Positions 46,061 through 57,558 of a stretch of DNA of 64,000 nucleotides are shown one piece after another. Position numbers and translations under genes: made by a program. The notes under the pieces are model-generated. The model searched no databases. It was not told where the DNA came from and saw only the letters and a list, made by a program, of their open reading frames with translations. How positions within the stretch are numbered: the stretch's first letter is position 1; each line of letters starts with the position of its first letter. The stretch comes from Chamaecrista fasciculata (taxonomy: Eukaryota; Streptophyta; Magnoliopsida; Fabales; Fabaceae), in assembly GCA_003254925.1 (NCBI GenBank), contig QANZ01043327.1:22848-86847 (forward strand). The letters run 5' to 3'.

Positions 46061-48100
46061 TTTAGTGTTTCAGATATCCAAACATGACCAAACCAAAAGG
46101 GAAACATCTAGAATCAACGAGAAGATCACAACAAGCACAAGATATTCTTGTGTCGTTGGATGAGCCGCTGGCACATGGTAGCAATTCTCGCGGCACACGC
46201 CTCTAAGAGTATATGACGTAAGCACGTATGCTTTAGCGCAATTTTAGGCTGAGCTGTTACTTGAGCCGACGACCCGAGTAGGAATTCTCACGGCACACGC
46301 AAGTAAAAGGCTAAAAGATATGTTTTGGACGACCAAGATTCAAGATGTCAAGATACAGTCGAGATATTTCGCATATCTCGCTGTGCCGCGATCCTGGGCC
46401 GTCGGCACATCCCGCGGCCCATAGCCAAATCAGTTCCACAACTTGCGGACCAAGTCTATTATTCGTGCCTATAAATAGAGCTCGTCATTCCATGCTCAAA
46501 TCACCAAATTGAAAGTCCCAATCCCACAACAGTAGTAAAACATTAGAATAGTTTAGAGTTTCTCTACCTAGAGCATGAGTAACCAATTAGGTAGATACTT
46601 GAGGAATGCCTCAAGGATGTGACTTGAGTTCATCATGTTCTTCATTATAGAGTCCAGATGTTGATTTTGCATTTATGAAGTATTCTCAACTCCATCTTAT
46701 GTAAGTGTTGAGTTGTTTATACATTAGATTGATAGTTCAATACTTTATTAGGGATAATTGTTGGTATTCCCGAAGTCTATCTCTTTTATGATTAATAAAG
46801 TTTTCTCTTTAAACATGTTTATATGGTTGGTTTACGAAGAGTGTTCTATCTATCTTAGAGAGTATATTTATTAGGATTGTTCTTATTGTTCATATTTGTT
46901 CATTAGTCCGATACTGCAATAATAAATATTGCCTTGAAGATCAATAAACAAATGCTCTTATTCCCCAGTCTTGATTGAGTTATCCATCCTAATTCTATAT
47001 CTTTCACCATTGTTTAATTGATTAGTATTTTAATGTTATAAATACAATCATTTAACATGGTTAATTAAATGCACATTAATTATCTACTCTTTATCTGTTA
47101 TTAACTATGATAGTCCATTTCTAGGGTTTCTCTCAAGTATTTTTTTTTTATTATTCATATATTCATGACACTCTACAATTAAAACTATAAACTACAACCT
47201 TCATCACAATTCTCTTAGTCTCATCACATTGAGTTTCGCGAGAGATTCGACCTTGGGTTAGCATTTATACTATATTCTAATAAATATAGTAATACTTGCG
47301 AGGCTCAAGTATTATTAAATTTGGCTCGCTTGACACAAACAGGTGTCCGGTCAGCCTTAAAACAAAAAAAAATGTCACTTCAACAACCATCAACTGTGTC
47401 AGCTAACACATCAACGTTTTCCATTAGTTTCATTAATGGAGTTAGGGGTGGAGTACATTTAACTCAAATGTGAAAGACTGAGAGTACAATTGACATAAAA
47501 AAAATTTTAAGAGTATAATTGAAACCGACCACATAGTTTGAGGATATCAAGAGTAATTTTGCCATTGTAAATAATTGTTTTTTACTTAATCACAGTTATT
47601 TCAAGAAATGACTATGAATTCAATTTTTTTTTAAAAAAAAAAATAAAAGTTTGTTTTTGGAGTTTAGTTGTGGTTATAGCTAATCATCTTATAATTTGTT
47701 ATGATTTAAAAGATATACTCTTAATAATTTATAGTTACCACAATTATTGATTTCAATTTATAATAATGTATAATATTTGAAAATCAATGCTTAATTATAA
47801 TTTGAAAGATAAAACCCTAATTTTAGATATTTTGTTAAGATTTGATAATTTTTTCATTGATATTTTCTACATGCAAAATTTTTCTTGCATCGAAGGCAAT
47901 GCTAAGTTTAAAGTCTGGGGTTTAAATACGTTATGGCTACTTTCTCTATTATTTTTCTACCTTTTTATCTTTCCATTATTCTTTTGCATTGAGGACAATG
48001 TAAAGTTTGAGATATAGGAGACTGGCAAACTTTGTACTAATGATATTTCCAAAATGAGATTTTCCGAATTTTTAAAATACTTTTAACTTTTTTCTTTGGT
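46061..48100 (+). mobile_element. Ty3/gypsy-like fossil: LTR-like part and 3' non-coding motif
   Basis: A GC-richer block (46,130-46,440, with repeated GCGGCACACGC words) is followed by TATAAATAGAGCTC (46,471-46,484), as in a retrotransposon LTR, and GAGATTCGACCTTGG at about 47,240 resembles the end of Tat/Athila-type gypsy LTRs. Near 47,888-47,920 and 47,985-48,015 are two copies of the (ATTGAGGACAATGTAAAGTTTGAG) type of motif that precedes the polypurine tract of such elements; each copy here differs slightly. Boundaries and family are tentative. Confidence 0.35.
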
Positions 48101-48531
48101 CTAGAAATTAAAAGGGATTTTATGTCCTTTTTTTTATAGCCTTCATGAAATTTTATCATAGTTTTTGGTTAGACAAACTCATTCTTTGATCTTTCTCTCT
48201 TGGTTTAGCCAAGAAAAAGAATGTTTGTATGCAATTGAGTTAATTGACCTTTTACATTTTTAATATAATAATGGCTATTTCCTTTATGTTTACCTCTTTG
48301 ATTATTCGATAATTCAAGTAGATATTTTATGATTAGTAATTCTTTGGCTTTTAATGATTAATTTGAGTGCCTAGCCTTATTAGAAGTTATTTGAGCTTTA
48401 GTTTTTCCTTCATGAGTGATATGTTTAATCCTTTAACTTGACTTTTTCTAAAACTTATTCTAATTCTTGGTTAAAGCTTAACATGCATTAACATCTATTT
48501 TTCATGTGATAGAGGCATTCTTTAGTTTCCA

Positions 48532-49525
48532 CTAAGCAGAACCTGGTCGCACTCCAACTAGAAATGAGTGTGCAACATTATTTTCATCTATATCTTTGAT
48601 GTTTAGGCAAAGCTTGTTGAACCTAGCCAGGAAATCCCTTAGCGTTTCTCCACGGGCTTGTCGCACGTCGGTCAGAATCTCCATTGGTTGCTTGTACACC
48701 ATACTGGAAGCGAGACGCTTGAGGAAAAGCCCCTCCAAGTCCCTGAAGCAATGGACGAATCTTGGTGCAATTTTGGCGAACAAATCTAGGGCTGGCCCTT
48801 CCAAAGTGCTTTTCGAATAGTTTACACTTTTGAGCGCCTCCGAGGTTTAATATCTGCAAAGCTGCTTTGAAGCTCTTCAGGTGATCCTCCGAATCCTTCT
48901 CTTCGGTGTAGCAGGTGAGTTTCATGGGCATTTTGTAGTTAGCATCCAACGGGGCGACCTGCACGTGCGTCACCAAGCCTCCTTCTATTGTAAGCGTTGC
49001 TCTTGCCTCTCCTCCTGGTGCAATGGAGGGCTGCAAAGGATTATGCAACCTCGAGAACATTCCTTGTAGACTTGCTACCTGCGGGTACACGGGATAGTCA
49101 TCATACCCGTAATAGGCGTTGGGCGGCCCCCATCCCTGGTAGGCGTGTGGTGGGTATTGGCTCATCACGCTGGGGAGAGTGACATTTACCACTCTTGATG
49201 AAGCAGGTGCTTAGATCTAGGTTCCCACTTTTTTGGCTTCAACCTGTTTCCCGAGAACCAGAGGAGTATCCAGGTCTTCAATTACCGCTTTCCCCTTGTC
49301 CTGCTCTGGGGCCACGACCTTCCCAACCATGAGGTTTCACATATCCCGGCAGAACGCTTTGAACTCGGCCCTTATTAAAGCTTTAAAGGATGCAAAGGCA
49401 TCCTCCTGAGTCACTGGTAGTATTCTGGGCGCGATGGGCGGCGTTATCGCCATCGTTTTGTTAGTATTAGGTTGATCGAAGCCCGGAGGAGGATTGACCG
49501 AACTGGGATGATTGACGGTGTTCAC
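48532..49525 (-). mobile_element. Ty3/gypsy gag fossil
   Basis: On the minus strand the segment encodes parts of a retrotransposon gag: a Pro/Tyr-rich N-terminal stretch (about 49,040-49,190), the DHLKSF region (about 48,880), and the pfam gag core with the LFLKRLASS, LTDVRQARGETLRDFLARF and NKLCLNI stretches (48,540-48,740). A further N-terminal piece lies at 49,337-49,525. It is broken. It belongs with the leader, primer-binding site and LTR at 49,774-57,100. Confidence 0.8.
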
Positions 49526-49773
49526 AGTTGCCCCTCTTCACTTGTCTCTTATGCAATGAGACTAAGAACTAGTTCGAAAGTATTTGCTTAAGGGCAAGTG
49601 AAGAAAAAGAACACGCATTTTGGCCGGAGCGAATGTTTATTTTTTTTTTAATTTTTTTTGTTGAAATGGAGCCAATCAATGATTGGACTTCAGAGGCGCT
49701 AGCCGACGACTCGGTTTTAGGGAAATACTTGTAGAATGGTATTTTTAATTTGCCCCATCTTCCCATGAAGATG

Positions 49774-49930
49774 GTTGGGTGCTCGTTTTCGAGGTTCTGA
49801 GGGTACTCGTCAAACAAGACTTTACCTTGGGTGCTCATTTTCGAGGTTTTGAGGGTACTCGTCAAATGAGACTTTAACTTGGGTGCTTGTTTTCGAGGTT
49901 CTGAGGGTACTCGTTAAACAAGACTTTAAC
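49774..49930. repeat. Tandem repeat, 52-bp unit, left part
   Basis: Three copies of a 52-base unit starting GGGTGCTC at 49,777, 49,829 and 49,881. The array is cut by the solo LTR at 49,931 and resumes at 52,056. It is the leader of the gypsy fossil. Confidence 0.88.
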
Positions 49931-52055
49931 TGTTGGAAATTGTGCCCTAGGTCCAATCCATTTTATGTATGTTATGAACATATGGATTAATTTATAGAGA
50001 TAAGTTAATGGTTATCATATTATTAGCATGTTTACTATGATAACGTCCGTGATTAATTATGAGATAATTAATCTAAAACTGTCCCTGATCGATTGTTTTC
50101 GTGGGAGCGAAAATGAACTAAGATTAGCATGACCTCAGTGCATGGAGATGCACGCACTAGATGCTGGAATGAGAGTCATGGTGCAATTACGTAAGGGGTT
50201 ACGAGTTGCTGGACTGACCCGGAGAGTCCTGCATGGGTTTAGTCATCAGCTTGCCTCTCCTGTACGCCTGTCACGACGCCTTAGACCTGAGGTCATCATT
50301 ATTCCGGTGTTGCAGTTGTCAGACTTTGGCTTAGTTTAACGTTGCCCGTAGCAGGGTAGCCATAAGGGCTAAGTACGGGTTTGGTTGATTGCAGTGCTGA
50401 GGAATGTGGATTGACCAAAATTGGGATTTTGTTCCCCATTAAATTGGGAGATATCTTACTGGCGCCCTCGATGAGTCTGTCCAAGGAAAGAGTGGCCACT
50501 CAGTATATTGGGACTTACTCAAGGAGATCGAGAAAGTAAAGGTTTGGATTATGGATGACTTTCCTGTGCCTAATCCATGACCAAGATATCGTAGAACAAT
50601 AGGGTCGGTGTCAAGGAGGTACTAAGGTTAAATCGGTTTTGGTAAAAACGATAACTCACGTGTTTTGGGTAGTCGTGATGGCTTGCTAGAGTCCGCTCAC
50701 GACTTGTAGGTCATGGGGATGACCTGCTGCCAACTTCACGTGGGGCCTGCTGGGTCACACACGAGCAGGAACAGAACACCATTTGAAGGGACGCGAATTA
50801 GGGTTAATTCGTGGGTCACTCCGGTGGCACAATTTAAGACACAGGGGAAATGTTTGGGACATTAGGTCTTGTCTTAAATAATCTATAGTTGTGATATATT
50901 TAAATTTGTGGGACAAGTTTAAATATAATAATTGTTAAATGGTTAATAGGGATTAATCTATTTACAATTATAATATTAGGGAATAATAAATCAGATAAGG
51001 TTCCTAAAAGTTAGGAGATTATTGATTTATAAAATTCACTAATATTGGATGAGGGTGGCGCCTCATTATAGGTGATTTTAATTAATATAAATGTTTTATT
51101 AATTTAAATCATGAGTTTGAATTTGAATTTGGTTCAAGATTTGAATTAAAGATATTAGGGTAATAATTTAATTCAATAAAGAATTTAAATTCAAAATTCA
51201 AAATTTGAATTAAAGGTATTATGGTAATATTTTAATTCAAAATCATTGAGATAAAATAAGTTGGTTATGACTTCCTAAAAGTTAGGAGTTATTTTTGATT
51301 TATAAAATTCCAATATAATACAAGGCATTAGGCGCCTATCTTGGTGGGTCCCATGGGAAGATTTGATCTTCCATTTGATTCTCCAAGATAGCAGTTTGAA
51401 TTTGAATTAAAATATTATGGTAATATTTTAATTAGATATTCAAGTCATAAAATATGATATTATTGTAATGTCATGATTTTATAATTATAAAATTCCATAA
51501 TTTTGGTAATTATAAGCTTAAGAAGTCGCCTAGCCTAAACCTAATTTATAAGTGCAATTTTGTCTTCCTCCTTGTAGAGAGAGAGAAAAATCGCCACCCA
51601 CCTTTCCTAGAGAGAGAATTCGAATTCTCCTAAAGAGTTAGTGAGAGATTCGAGTTATAGGATTGTTAGGGTTTTGAGAGAAGAAAAACAAAAGGAGTTT
51701 TGTTGTTGTCTTCTCCCTTTTGCGCCACCATCAAGTTTGGTTCAAGAAAGAGTTCTTGAATCAAAACTCTGTAGATTCAGTTCCCTGGTTTCTTTGGAGA
51801 AAGGAACAGAAGGCTAGCACCTCGGTGTTCGATAAACCGTTCGTGTGGATTACCAGTGGAGGAAGGACGCTGATAGTGGACTTCTCAAACTCGCCTGTGT
51901 ACAACCAAGCCGATTGAATTTTTGAGGTATACCACTTATCTAACGAGGTTTTAAATTCAACTAGCGGATCTCGGGTGGGAAATCTTGGGCAGCGCTTTTA
52001 AATTTTAATTTTGCTTTTGCTTCCGCTGCGTGTTTTGCTCCGGGATTTCCCAACA
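49931..52055 (+). mobile_element. Solo LTR, Angela/BARE-type Copia, inside tandem repeat
   Basis: 2,125 bp, starting TGTTGGAAATTGTGCCCTAG and ending GGATTTCCCAACA, with a perfect 5-bp duplication TTAAC (49,926-49,930 and 52,056-52,060). Clearly related to the LTRs at 15,017 and 39,871 but more divergent from either than they are from each other. Confidence 0.92.
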
Positions 52056-52310
52056 TTAACTTGGGTGCTTATTTGCGTGGTTCTGAGGGTACTCGTCAAA
52101 TGAGACTTTAACTTGGGTGCTTGTTTTCGAGGTTCTTAGGGTACTCGTCAAACAAGACTTTAACTTGGCTGCTCATTTCCGAGGTTTTGATGGTACTCGT
52201 CAAATGAGATTTTAACTTGGGTGCTCACAGAATGAAGCTTTAAAGGGGTGCTCACAGAATGAGGCTTTTAAATGGTGCTCACAGAATGAGGCTTTTAAAG
52301 GTGAAAGATT
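52056..52310. repeat. Tandem repeat, right part, with a shorter derived unit
   Basis: About three more copies of the 52-base unit, then three copies of a shorter unit of about 29 bases (GTGCTCACAGAATGA...) up to about 52,300. Confidence 0.85.
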
Positions 52311-55300
52311 TGGAAGAATGCTATCAGGAACTTACCCTGAATTTCATGACAAAATTGTTTGAAATATTTTTTATATTGCTCTTGTCTTTGGTTATGAGGG
52401 GAGGTGCGGCCTCTCTCCACGGGAAATATTAGGATAACGGGGATTAGTCCCAAGATGTTTTTTTGAGTTTAAAAATTGATTTTCACAAAACTTGATTGTT
52501 GAATTAATGGTAATGTTTCTACTTCGATAAGATGAAAAAAATTTAAGCACATAGTGTGTGCAAGTGTTAGGAGGAGGAGACTTATTGTATGAAAAAATCT
52601 CTGAAAATTGGTAAATGATGATTTTTGTACTTTTCTTTTTTGTATGAGATTTGGAAAATATTTTGGCGATGATCTTTGATTCAACTAAACATGGTGCACT
52701 ACTAGGTATATGCATGATGAGCGTCATAAGTATTTATGGTTGTGATGGATGGATAATGGTTGTTTAGAGGAACATGAGGTTGTCCTAAATTGGGTTTTTG
52801 AAAAGTAGTGGGTAATTTTTGGTGGAATAATGTTTATAAGGCTTGAAAGAACACGACCCAACAAAGAATTTTGATATAATTGGGTTTTGCCCCAGTTTAT
52901 AGCTCAACCTTATTGTACCTCAACAAGGACTTTTTAGGCTTGTAACATGGCTGAAGGTGATAAAGTTCATTTAAAAAGATAAGAGTGTAGGCTCAAAACG
53001 ATTGTACCCTTCCCTACTTCTGCTTCGACTTGTTCTTCTTTTCCTATTTTCAATCAAGTTTATACTAGAGTTGACTTGACAAGAGAAGATCCTTTAGGGT
53101 TGTAATGTGGCTTGATGGGTAAATTTGATGGGTTTTGAAAGAAAAGGATAAGTAGGCCCAAACATATGTTGGATTATAACGAGGATTTTTTTGAAAATTC
53201 TTGTAGCTCATGACTTTGCTTTGAAGCTTTGATTTTCGAGAGGCTTCCTCTTCGACATTTTTGCTCATTTCCTTTTTTTTTTTTGTACTATATTACCTTT
53301 GGCAATCTTCGTATTTCTTTTGTCTGAACCGCCTATCCGTGTAACGGTCTAGGCGAAGACTAATCTTTGTCCCTTTTGTTTGCTTTGCCCGTCCGTATAA
53401 TGGTCTAAGAGAAAGCTAATCTTTTCTTCTTTTGAAAGAGCATATTTTTTTGTATCATGAGCTATTTTTGCATATAAATCCTCGTTAGTCCAAAGGGTTA
53501 ATTTTTGTTGGTATTTTTGAAAAGAAACTTTGATTGGCTCAAAGGGTTTTTAACAATGGAGAAACACTGTATGGGATAAATGAAGAAAAATCGATCTTCT
53601 CTTGCCATTTGAAATTTTAGCATAAAAATGTGGAAAGATTACCTGTCCCCGGTAAACTTTGTTTGTTTGTTTGTTTTTTAGAAAACTCGCTCCTGGCTCA
53701 AAGGGGGAACTAGGGAAAATCTTCATGATATTAGGGATGACAAAAATGCCTTGCATCATTGGTACAATTTTGCTTGCATGATTGTCTTTTTAATTGGCGC
53801 ATGTCCTTTCAACGGGCTTTTTTTGTGAAGCTTTTTCAATTTTTTTTTTTTGGAAAAGTGGGATACTTAGAAGCTCATTGTCATGCATATGCAAAGTATT
53901 ACATTGTTTAGGTAAACCATGAGTTAAGGTCGTCACATGTGACAAGAGTCTTAGGAATTCTAATCCCTAAGAAGTAAGAAAAGAATGGAAGTTGAGTAGA
54001 TGGAAAATGAGAGAAAGCTAGTGAAATTGATGTGCACAAAAATCTTATTCATTCTTATTGTAGTTTAACAATTATAGTTTAAAAATTAACATCTTGGGTC
54101 ATCTTGTTTGCCCCTAGCTTGACCATCTATGGTGCCATGCTTTTTCTACTAGCCAAAGCAACCATTTGAATTTGAAGTTTTTTTTTTTTTTGAAAATGTG
54201 AATGACCTTTTTATTTTGGGAAAATATTTTCTTTAGGCTCCTTGTTTTTTTAAAGGCTTTTATATCATTATTTGAAATGCTAGTGGTAGCCCAAACCTTG
54301 GTTAAAAAGCGTCATCACAAAATATTTTTTTTTTTAAATATTTTTCAGCGGGTCACTATTACATATGGAAGGATTTGCCTACTCATGGTAATAATGTGTA
54401 TTTATTTTTGGGAAGGATTTTTTTTTTTAAGAAAATAGACACTTGCATCGTTTCTTTATTCGGGTGTATGGCATATATACAAACCCTTTAGATTCCTCGT
54501 GTGAACATGGGTTCAACTGGAAGATCAAAATTGACAATTCGATTGTGGAAGATTCACTTCTCATTATCGATGTCGTGATTTTAATTTTTTTTTGAACATT
54601 TGGTTCTTCATAAAAAAATTATTACTGGGAGCTACCCCAAGTAATTATTGTAACATGAGAAGCGATAACTCAAACCCCTTTTATGTTAAGAAGCATGATT
54701 CCCCAATAAACAAGAATATTTAGAGCGGATCATGAATCTGTTAAAATTTATTTTGAGATATGAGTTTATTTTGGAGAAGATTACTTTGTGGAAAATCTCC
54801 CTTTTTATAATCACATATTTTGGAAAGACTATTTTAGGAAATTACTTGTGAGAAGCCTATTTTAGAAATGAGTTTATTCTTGAAAAAGGCTAATTAAGTC
54901 AAGTTCAGAAAAGATTCCCTAAAGGCTTTTATTATTTTAATATTATTTCCCTTTTGAGGGAGATACCAAAAGAATGATTTTTTATTTTTATTTTTTGAAA
55001 ATTTCTTTCCTTTTTGGAAAAGATGCTCATGATGATGCAACATGTTATGCAAGGAAAGTTTTCCCTCATGTGTCCTAATAAAGTATGCTCCTTAAAATTT
55101 TTCACTATAGGTCATCCTACAAAGGGAAAGTCTATAAGTCTAGTATGTGCAGCTTGGTAGGTCTAAATATCCTAGAAGGTCAAAGGTCCCTGAATTGCTC
55201 CCACTTTTTAAGGCGAGAACCCCATTACACAGACCTTCTCACAGGGAGGATACCCTCTCATTGGTCCGGCCCATGCAATAGGTAACAATCCAAGCGAAAT

Positions 55301-55804
55301 CCGTAGGATAGACCTCGGGAGGAGCCTAGCCTCACAGGGAAGTCCCATAAGATCTCTTCTAACTTATGGCGAATGGACCCCGGGTACAGGGGCAAATGTG
55401 TGAGGTAGTATTGTGTTTAATGCATATATGTGAGTAGAGGGCAATCCTGACATTCCACCCTTCCCTCATTCACAAAAGTGGATAACCTGCAAAAGAAACA
55501 CAACAACCATGGAGGATTGATTTTAATTTTTATTTGTTTTTTTATTAATTATTTTATTGAAGAATTCTATTTAATAATTCCCAGGTAATCGGTGAGGTCA
55601 CAAGCGGTCCCACTTAATAACCGATTTCCTTAGATATAATTACTTTATAGAATTTCCCATAAATGAAAAAAATTTTCCCTAGGGGTTTCTAGTTCAATTA
55701 TGCTTTTTTTTTTTTGGAACTGTTGAAATGGGATAATTAAAAATAAATAAGTAGGCCATTTAAAAAAAATAATTATTTTGTTGTTGGGCTTGGCTCTCAA
55801 GCTA
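52311..55804 (-). mobile_element. Long leader of Ty3/gypsy (Ogre/Tat-like) fossil
   Basis: About 3.5 kb between the tandem repeats and the primer-binding site. No long coding frame is supported. T-rich runs are frequent, and near 53,331-53,410 there are two related copies of a GCCTATCCGTGTAA word also found in the SINE at 19,946-20,133. A long leader with tandem repeats between PBS and gag is known for Ogre/Tat elements. Confidence 0.5.
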
Positions 55805-55825
55805 TCCCCAGTAGAGTCGCCAAAC
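55805..55825 (-). other. Primer-binding site of the gypsy fossil
   Basis: On the minus strand TTTGGCGACTCTACTGGGG follows directly after the LTR end CGCGACA. TGGCGACTC...GGGGA is the tRNA-Arg type PBS described for Ogre/Tat elements. Confidence 0.7.
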
Positions 55826-56246
55826 TGTCGCGCCCGACATTGCGGAGAATGTCGATTACGACTAAAGAAGAGGGGAGTCGCCACCAAATTTTATAAGAAA
55901 AATTTGGAAAAATATTTTTGGGAAAAACCTTGAGAAAAATGGTGGATAAGGCAATTTTAAAAAAAATGGTCTTAAACTAAAGACGGGTTCGGGAGCACAT
56001 TTAATTTATAGGGAAGGTGTCAGGCATCCTAGAAATTCCTTATAATTATAAGGTTACCCCAAAATAATTATTTAAATTAAATGGCCAACATATTTATATA
56101 TAATTATCCCTAAGCACACAACAAATATTATCGAGACCAAGAATTGGTGAACAAATATATTAAATTGCAATCACACAAATCATGAAAACATACAAGCATT
56201 CATAACCATGGATTTGAACAATTTGATAATTTGATAAAAAAAAAAA

Positions 56247-56493
56247 GAGTAAACTACTAAATTGGTCCCTGGATTATTGACTCGTTGACAGATTGGTCCC
56301 CGAATTTAGGAAATTGACAAATAGGTCCCCGAATTTTTCTAACATTTGTCAAATAGGTCCTTCTGTGCATGTTATTCGGGGACCTATTTGACTAACGTTA
56401 GAAAAATTTAGGGACCTATTTTTCAATTTCCTAAATTCAGGGACCAATCTGTCAGCGAGCCAATAATCCAGGGACCAATTTGGTAGTTTACTC
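56247..56493. mobile_element. MITE, palindromic, 247 bp
   Basis: Ends GAGTAAACTACTAAATTGGT and its complement, with arms covering almost the full length. The flanks are A-rich (AAAAAAAAA and TAAAAAAAT), so the duplication cannot be read with confidence. The end sequence resembles the GAGTAAAATGC Mutator MITE at 31,551. Confidence 0.8.
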
Positions 56494-56763
56494 TAAAAAA
56501 ATGGAGAAATAGAAAATGTTAGACTTGACTCAGGTTTTGGAACCCAATGCCTACGCACCCTAATTAGGGATCAAAGTCCACGTAGTTCGAAGATAATTGA
56601 TAATTTGGAAGTGGGTTAGAGGACTTACCTGGAATCCTCGCTTCTATTGTTGGAAGGTTTAAATATTCTCTGGGGAATATTCCCTCAAGAGAATATCATT
56701 ATTTTATGATTTTTGTGATTTTTATGAGATTAAAGGGGCGACCTAGTTTCTTTCTCTCTTCCA

Positions 56764-57044
56764 TTTTGCAAAAATTACATATTGACCCCAAATTTTTTTA
56801 AAGTTTTCATTTTAGTCCCTAGATAATATGTATCTAGGGACCTATTTGTAATTTTTTTGAAAATTTTTTGGGGTCAATATGTAATTTTTGAAAAATTTGT
56901 TATGGTTAAAATTACAAAATAGCTCCAAAGGGTACCAAAGTGTTAATGGAGAATACCACAGGGTACCAAAGTGTCAGGTTTCAAACCACATGATACCAAA
57001 GTGAAATGCGGTCAAACTACAATGTACCAAAGTGTAATTTACCC
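56764..57044. mobile_element. Partial Mutator MITE (right half)
   Basis: Matches the inner and right half of the MITE at 40,490-40,919 (GCAAAAATTACATATTGACC through GTGTAATTTACCC). The left arm is absent. Confidence 0.85.
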
Positions 57045-57321
57045 TTGATAAAAAGTACGTTGGTTAGGTATAAGAAAATTAAAGATGAAACTTAATGCCT
57101 TATTCATTTCATGAAGCAAGTCATCACATCTATTTATAAACGTTTTCTATTCAAATGAAATATGAAACGAAAAAAAAAATCCATAATTATGACGTTCACT
57201 TATGTTGGTAAATTGCTTGTTAAGTAAGTAAACTACCAAATCTCAAGAAGTTCGAATATTGTTGCCAAATACAACTACTGATTCTAGTTTCAAAGGGAGT
57301 GAGAGGATATAAAAAGTATCC

Positions 57322-57498
57322 TCACAAATCTAGTGGTTGATCTTTTCTCGTTGGAAACTTCCAAAAGGAATCAGAGTTCTGATGAAATATGTAAAACACA
57401 AGAGCTGATACTAAGAATAGCCCCAAAAGCAGCAAATATATCTGCCACTCTGCATGTTACATAGAAGAACCCAAATGTCAAGTTAAAGAGCAAAAGGG

Positions 57499-57558
<60 letters not shown>

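Larger units (their letters stand above)
55826..57100 (-). mobile_element. 5' LTR of the gypsy fossil (right edge approximate)
   Basis: The LTR end (CA as plus-strand TG at 55,826) adjoins the PBS. The LTR body contains an intact MITE (56,247-56,493) and half of a Mutator MITE (56,764-57,044). The LTR start on the right could not be fixed; it lies before the PHF1-like stop codon at 57,322. Confidence 0.55.

Noticed and set aside
49774-52310. Regular repeats as a CRISPR array
   Set aside because: Units are directly adjacent with no unique spacers, in a plant gypsy leader.
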